DNA of 64,000 nucleotides from positions 1 through 64,000 of the forward strand of contig JAZKHE010000003.1 of assembly GCA_040385525.1 (NCBI GenBank), written 5' to 3'. The notes below the pieces were generated by a model. That model saw nothing but the letters and a program-made list of their open reading frames with translations, ran no database searches and was not told where the DNA came from. Positions 61,121 to 64,000 of the stretch are shown here, piece after piece. How positions within the stretch are numbered: position 1 is the first letter of the stretch; every line of letters begins with the position of its first letter. The DNA is from JAZKHE01 sp040385525 (GTDB lineage Bacteria; Bacteroidota; Bacteroidia; UBA4408). Position numbers and translations under genes: made by a program.

Positions 61121-62208
61121 GCAATTTTTAGTTTGTTATCGCTGTCGTATCTCAATATAAACGCATCGTGTAGCGTAACCTTTTTATTTTCGTTTTTAAC
61201 TACTACAACATAACGGTTGGATTCGTTTGTTACTGTGCTTCTTGAAATTGCTTTTGAAACAATTGTATGTTGTTTATGCTGCCCAGCAAATTCTGTCATT
61301 TCTTTTATAGTAGCAGAAATCATTTCTCTCGATTTTTGAAATTGCAAACTGGGGTGCAATAAATCATAAAAGGCATCTGCTTTGCTGGTGTCGATATTTG
61401 CATAAAAATCGTTTAGCAATTTTTCAGTTTCATTAATTACTTCATTATTATTTAAATCATGGTTTTCGCTTACTTGATAAAACGTTATATAAAACGTTCC
61501 ATCGCTGCGCATACTTACAATTGTATTTAAAACAATATCTTTTTTAGTACCTTTTAATTGCAAAGCGGTGTAGCAAAAACTTTCGTTTTTACCATAGTAA
61601 TTTAGAACAGAACATGTATCTAAAAATACTACAGATTTAAGTTCTCCAATGGTTTCGTTAATTTGATTTGTAGCAGTTTTAAAAGACTCTAAGGTGTATG
61701 TTTCTCGCATTTCTGGTTCGAATAACGAATATGCTTTTTCAATATTATTTTCTGCTATTTTTTTTGCAAATATTTCTGAAACTTTTGTTGCACCATAGCT
61801 TACAAAATAATCATCATGATTACCTAAAACAACTGTAAAAATATAGCCAGCTAATTTGTATTGTTTGTTTTCTAAAACAATAATTAGTTTTTCTTTAATT
61901 AGTGCTTTTTCGTGATACGAATCAAACTCTAATTGATAGAATTTTTTTGGTTCAGATTTTGAAGTTCTATACGTGCTATCAACTCTTCTTAAAAAAGTTT
62001 GTCCCCCAAACTTTTCTTCATTTTTTTTAATGGCATCAATAATTTCTTTTGAGTCAGATTTTGCCCAAATTAATGAAGAAATATCGTCAACCTTTTTTTT
62101 ATTGATAGATGAATAAAATTTTTGAACCAGTTCGGGCACAGATTTTTGTGCGTAGCTATTTAAAAATAAAGAGACTAAAAGTAAAGTGCCTATGTATTTG
62201 ATTTTCAT
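61096..62208 (-). CDS. exported protein with three NTF2/DUF4019-like modules
   Basis: This 370-residue protein has a signal peptide (MKIKYIGTLLLVSLFLNSYA) and three modules of about 110 residues that look related: VPELVQKFYSSINKKKVDDIS, VSEIFAKKIAENNIEKAYSLFE and TEKLLNDFYANIDTSKADAFYDLL each begin a helix pair followed by beta strands. This pattern fits NTF2-like DUF4019/DUF3887 domains of unknown function. ATG 62208 is preferred to an upstream in-frame start because it precedes the signal peptide. Its last codons form the right 26-bp repeat. It is probably co-directional with, but separated by a terminator from, the PspC gene. Confidence 0.8.
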   Translation of the reverse strand: MKIKYIGTLLLVSLFLNSYAQKSVPELVQKFYSSINKKKVDDISSLIWAKSDSKEIIDAIKKNEEKFGGQTFLRRVDSTYRTSKSEPKKFYQLEFDSYHEKALIKEKLIIVLENKQYKLAGYIFTVVLGNHDDYFVSYGATKVSEIFAKKIAENNIEKAYSLFEPEMRETYTLESFKTATNQINETIGELKSVVFLDTCSVLNYYGKNESFCYTALQLKGTKKDIVLNTIVSMRSDGTFYITFYQVSENHDLNNNEVINETEKLLNDFYANIDTSKADAFYDLLHPSLQFQKSREMISATIKEMTEFAGQHKQHTIVSKAISRSTVTNESNRYVVVVKNENKKVTLHDAFILRYDSDNKLKIAYFYFIEY

Positions 62209-62253
62209 GCTAATGAAATTTAATAATGCAAACAAAAATAAGCATTAAAAAGC

Positions 62254-62283
62254 AAAAAGCTGTTGTAATTACAACAGCTTTTT
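62254..62283 (-). terminator. Rho-independent terminator after the PspC-domain gene
   Basis: A perfect 30-bp palindrome (AAAAAGCTGTTGTAA and its complement) lies 20 nt past the stop of the PspC-domain gene and before the start at 62208. Confidence 0.85.
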
Positions 62284-62303
62284 GAAGAAGATTTAAGAAT
62301 TGA

Positions 62304-63905
62304 TTATTTCAAGTTGGTTAAATTATCGCAGTCAACGCAGTTTAAGCCACGTTCTGTCATAACCCATCTTCGGTTTGGCATGTCGCCGTCCCAAGTGTTT
62401 TGTAAGTTATCTACATCGTGCAAAATTTGTTCCATTCCTTTTTCAAGCAAAATTTGTTGCCCAACAGGAATTTTAATTTTAATTTTTAAATTTTGCACTC
62501 TCCATTTATCTTCTTTGTTTAAAGAAAATCTGGGTTCAAACGTTAGTATAGAATCTGTTTGTGTGTAATTGTAATTTATGTTTTTAGCTCTTTCAAACGA
62601 TTCTTTTCTGTTTTCGCCACGAGCAATTTTTATAATAGCAATTTCTACTCTGTTTGAGTCGTTTTTTACAATATCTAATTGTGCAAATTGAAACAAGTTA
62701 CGTGCGTTTTCTCTTAGTTCTTTTATGTCATCATCATCAAGTTCGGTTTGGTAATAAGCATTTTCTAAATTTGTTGTTTTTAAAACAATTTGCTTATAGG
62801 TATTTACATAAGCAACTGATTTTGTAGTTGCTGTTTCCTTAAAATTATTGGCTAAAATAATTGCTGCATAAATGCAAATTAAAAGTCCTGTAGTCCATAA
62901 TAATCCTGAAACAATAGAAACTACTTTGTTTTTCTTTTTCAGTTTTAAAATTATTCTAATTCCGCCATAAATCATCATTATTAGTGGCACAGCAATTAAA
63001 AGAAATAAGCCAACTGCTGCTAATAATTTGTGTGATGAACTCACAAAAATTACATCTAAAAACTGACTAATTGTATAATTGCTTTCTACACCAAATGATG
63101 TGATGTGAATGGAATCGTTTATGCCTAAAAATGAACTGATAAGTGCAATTAATAAAATAATACCAATAACTGTAAATGCAGCGCCAATTAATTTAGAAAG
63201 TGCTAAAAAGAAATACTGAATTATGTTTCCTAAAGCGGCAAAAAACGATTGTATTCCATTTTTTACTTTGTCTTTAGAATCTGGGTTATCGTATCTTTTT
63301 TTTAAATCATCAAACTCATCTTTAATTGTTTTTTCAATGTTTTTTAGGTTTACTTTTTCGCCTTTCATTTCTAGTTTTTCGGCGGCAGTTTTAGCTTCAG
63401 GAATTATTATCCATAAAATTAAGTATAGTAAAAATCCAAATCCAAAAATAAAGAATGATGCAACTAACGATAATCTTATCCAAAGAGGATCGATGTTAAA
63501 ATAGGAAGCAATACCAGAGCAAACTCCACCTAATATTTTTTCGTCAGGATTTCTAAAAATGCGTCTAACTCTGTTCTCGTTATGGACTTCATTTTCTTGC
63601 TCTTTTTTATCAGAAGAATTGTTTGTTGTTGTAGAGCCATCGTCTTCTCTAAAAACTTCGGGAGCACCTAATATTTCAATAACTTCGGCTACATCTTCTG
63701 CAACAATAACTTGTTTGCTTGTTTTTAATTTTTGCTGAAATAATTCTGCAATTCTTGCTTCAATATCGCTAATAATTTCGCTTAAAGCGTCACTATTTTT
63801 TAAGTACGCTTTTATTGCATTTAAGTAATTACTTAAAGTTAGGTAAGCTTCTTCTTCAATATGAAAAACAAGTCCACTTATATTTGCTGTTACCGTTTTA
63901 TTCAT
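62304..63905 (-). CDS. PspC-domain membrane protein
   Basis: This 533-residue protein has an N-terminal helical region (about 1-90, EEEAYLTLSNYLNAIKAYLK, with the conserved ISDIEARIAELF), a PspC domain (about 113-172: NPDEKILGGVCSGIASYFN and helix IFGFGFLLYLILWIII), three or four further membrane helices (about 225-370) and a C-terminal soluble domain of about 160 residues. PspC proteins take part in envelope-stress responses. The gene follows, by 5 nt, a PadR-type regulator gene, an arrangement I recall from other Bacteroidota. Confidence 0.9.
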   Translation of the reverse strand: MNKTVTANISGLVFHIEEEAYLTLSNYLNAIKAYLKNSDALSEIISDIEARIAELFQQKLKTSKQVIVAEDVAEVIEILGAPEVFREDDGSTTTNNSSDKKEQENEVHNENRVRRIFRNPDEKILGGVCSGIASYFNIDPLWIRLSLVASFFIFGFGFLLYLILWIIIPEAKTAAEKLEMKGEKVNLKNIEKTIKDEFDDLKKRYDNPDSKDKVKNGIQSFFAALGNIIQYFFLALSKLIGAAFTVIGIILLIALISSFLGINDSIHITSFGVESNYTISQFLDVIFVSSSHKLLAAVGLFLLIAVPLIMMIYGGIRIILKLKKKNKVVSIVSGLLWTTGLLICIYAAIILANNFKETATTKSVAYVNTYKQIVLKTTNLENAYYQTELDDDDIKELRENARNLFQFAQLDIVKNDSNRVEIAIIKIARGENRKESFERAKNINYNYTQTDSILTFEPRFSLNKEDKWRVQNLKIKIKIPVGQQILLEKGMEQILHDVDNLQNTWDGDMPNRRWVMTERGLNCVDCDNLTNLK

Positions 63906-63910
63906 TTTAA

Positions 63911-64000
63911 TTATTTTTTAGATAGTAGTTGATTTACAGATTTTACTAATTCGTTCCAGGTAATTTTTAACTCGTTTAAAAAGTTATCGCCCTTTTCGGT
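63911..64000 (-). CDS. C-terminal end of a PadR-family regulator (partial)
   Basis: The window holds the last 29 codons and TAA of a gene entering from the right. The visible end reads TEKGDNFLNELKITWNEL, then VKSVNQLLSKK. TExG followed by a helix with a central Trp is the usual end of PadR winged-helix regulators. It lies 5 nt upstream of the PspC-domain gene and probably regulates it. The assignment rests on this short tail and on gene order. Confidence 0.65.
   Translation of the reverse strand, partial: TEKGDNFLNELKITWNELVKSVNQLLSKK

Overview
The window is AT-rich chromosomal DNA from a member of the Bacteroidota. The evidence is a type IX secretion (T9SS) cargo protein with a C-terminal sorting domain, the T9SS response regulator PorX and a T9SS plug protein, a SusC/FecA-like TonB receptor with a carboxypeptidase-like leader domain, a fused LpxC-FabZ, Bacteroidota-type promoters (TTTG, 19 nt, TAnnTTTG) and families such as DUF2452, DUF6089 and GIN-domain proteins. 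I cannot place it below phylum or class from sequence alone. It is mostly a conserved housekeeping and envelope region with small accessory pockets. There is no phage, plasmid, CRISPR array, rRNA or clear tRNA.

Layout. 0.1-3.9 kb (-): operon of UPF1-like helicase, TPR lipoprotein, unknown protein, GNAT. 4.0-7.1 kb (-): large T9SS-secreted NHL-repeat protein. 7.4-9.1 kb (+): GlcNAc-kinase-like protein, DUF2452, thioesterase. 9.3-15 kb: a TPR-SpoIIE phosphatase convergent with a TonB receptor and its small companion. 15.2-17.2 kb (-): rpsP, rimM, trmN. 17.3-22.3 kb: membrane protein, GNAT, DUF6089 barrel, CaiB-type CoA transferase, CDF transporter. 22.4-26.9 kb (-): HD hydrolase, lpxD, lpxC-fabZ, lpxA, divergent from porX-tsaE (27-28.9 kb, +). 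29-33.6 kb (-): second TPR-SpoIIE phosphatase, a 7-TM protein, a Y1 transposase with a cluster of hairpins, and a TIR-like protein. 33.9-39.4 kb (-): P5C dehydrogenase, apaG, and a pagL-like / GIN lipoprotein / T9SS plug operon. 39.5-44.1 kb (-): ABCG-like transporter with TerB-like and FHA-like N-terminus, two exported proteins. 44.3-49 kb (+): RlmL-like methyltransferase, pfkA, priA. 49-57.7 kb (-): MltR-like protein, TMTC-like glycosyltransferase, lipoproteins, heptose kinase, aminotransferase, LptF/G permease, tgt. 57.8-60.2 kb (+): GT2, ECF sigma factor, rsmG. 60.2-64 kb (-): a small inserted cassette, an NTF2-like exported protein, a PspC-domain protein and the end of a PadR-type regulator.

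How it fits together. Much of the window serves the cell envelope: lipid A synthesis (lpxD/C/A) and trimming (pagL-like), LPS core and transport (heptose kinase, LptF/G), and T9SS control, plug and cargo. Translation and RNA modification genes (rpsP, rimM, trmN, rlmL, rsmG, tgt, tsaE) are interspersed in short operons.

Best leads for something undescribed: (1) a Y1 transposase preceded by five related hairpins whose stems co-vary; (2) a 904-bp insertion after rsmG bounded by a perfect 26-bp direct repeat, which duplicates the end of the neighbouring gene, with two 101-bp hairpin-ended repeats around one small gene; (3) a structured transcript at about 52.03-52.22 kb with a 17-codon open frame just before its terminator; (4) a stand-alone TIR-like protein with its own strong promoter; (5) a tRNA-guanine transglycosylase lacking the zinc-binding cysteines.
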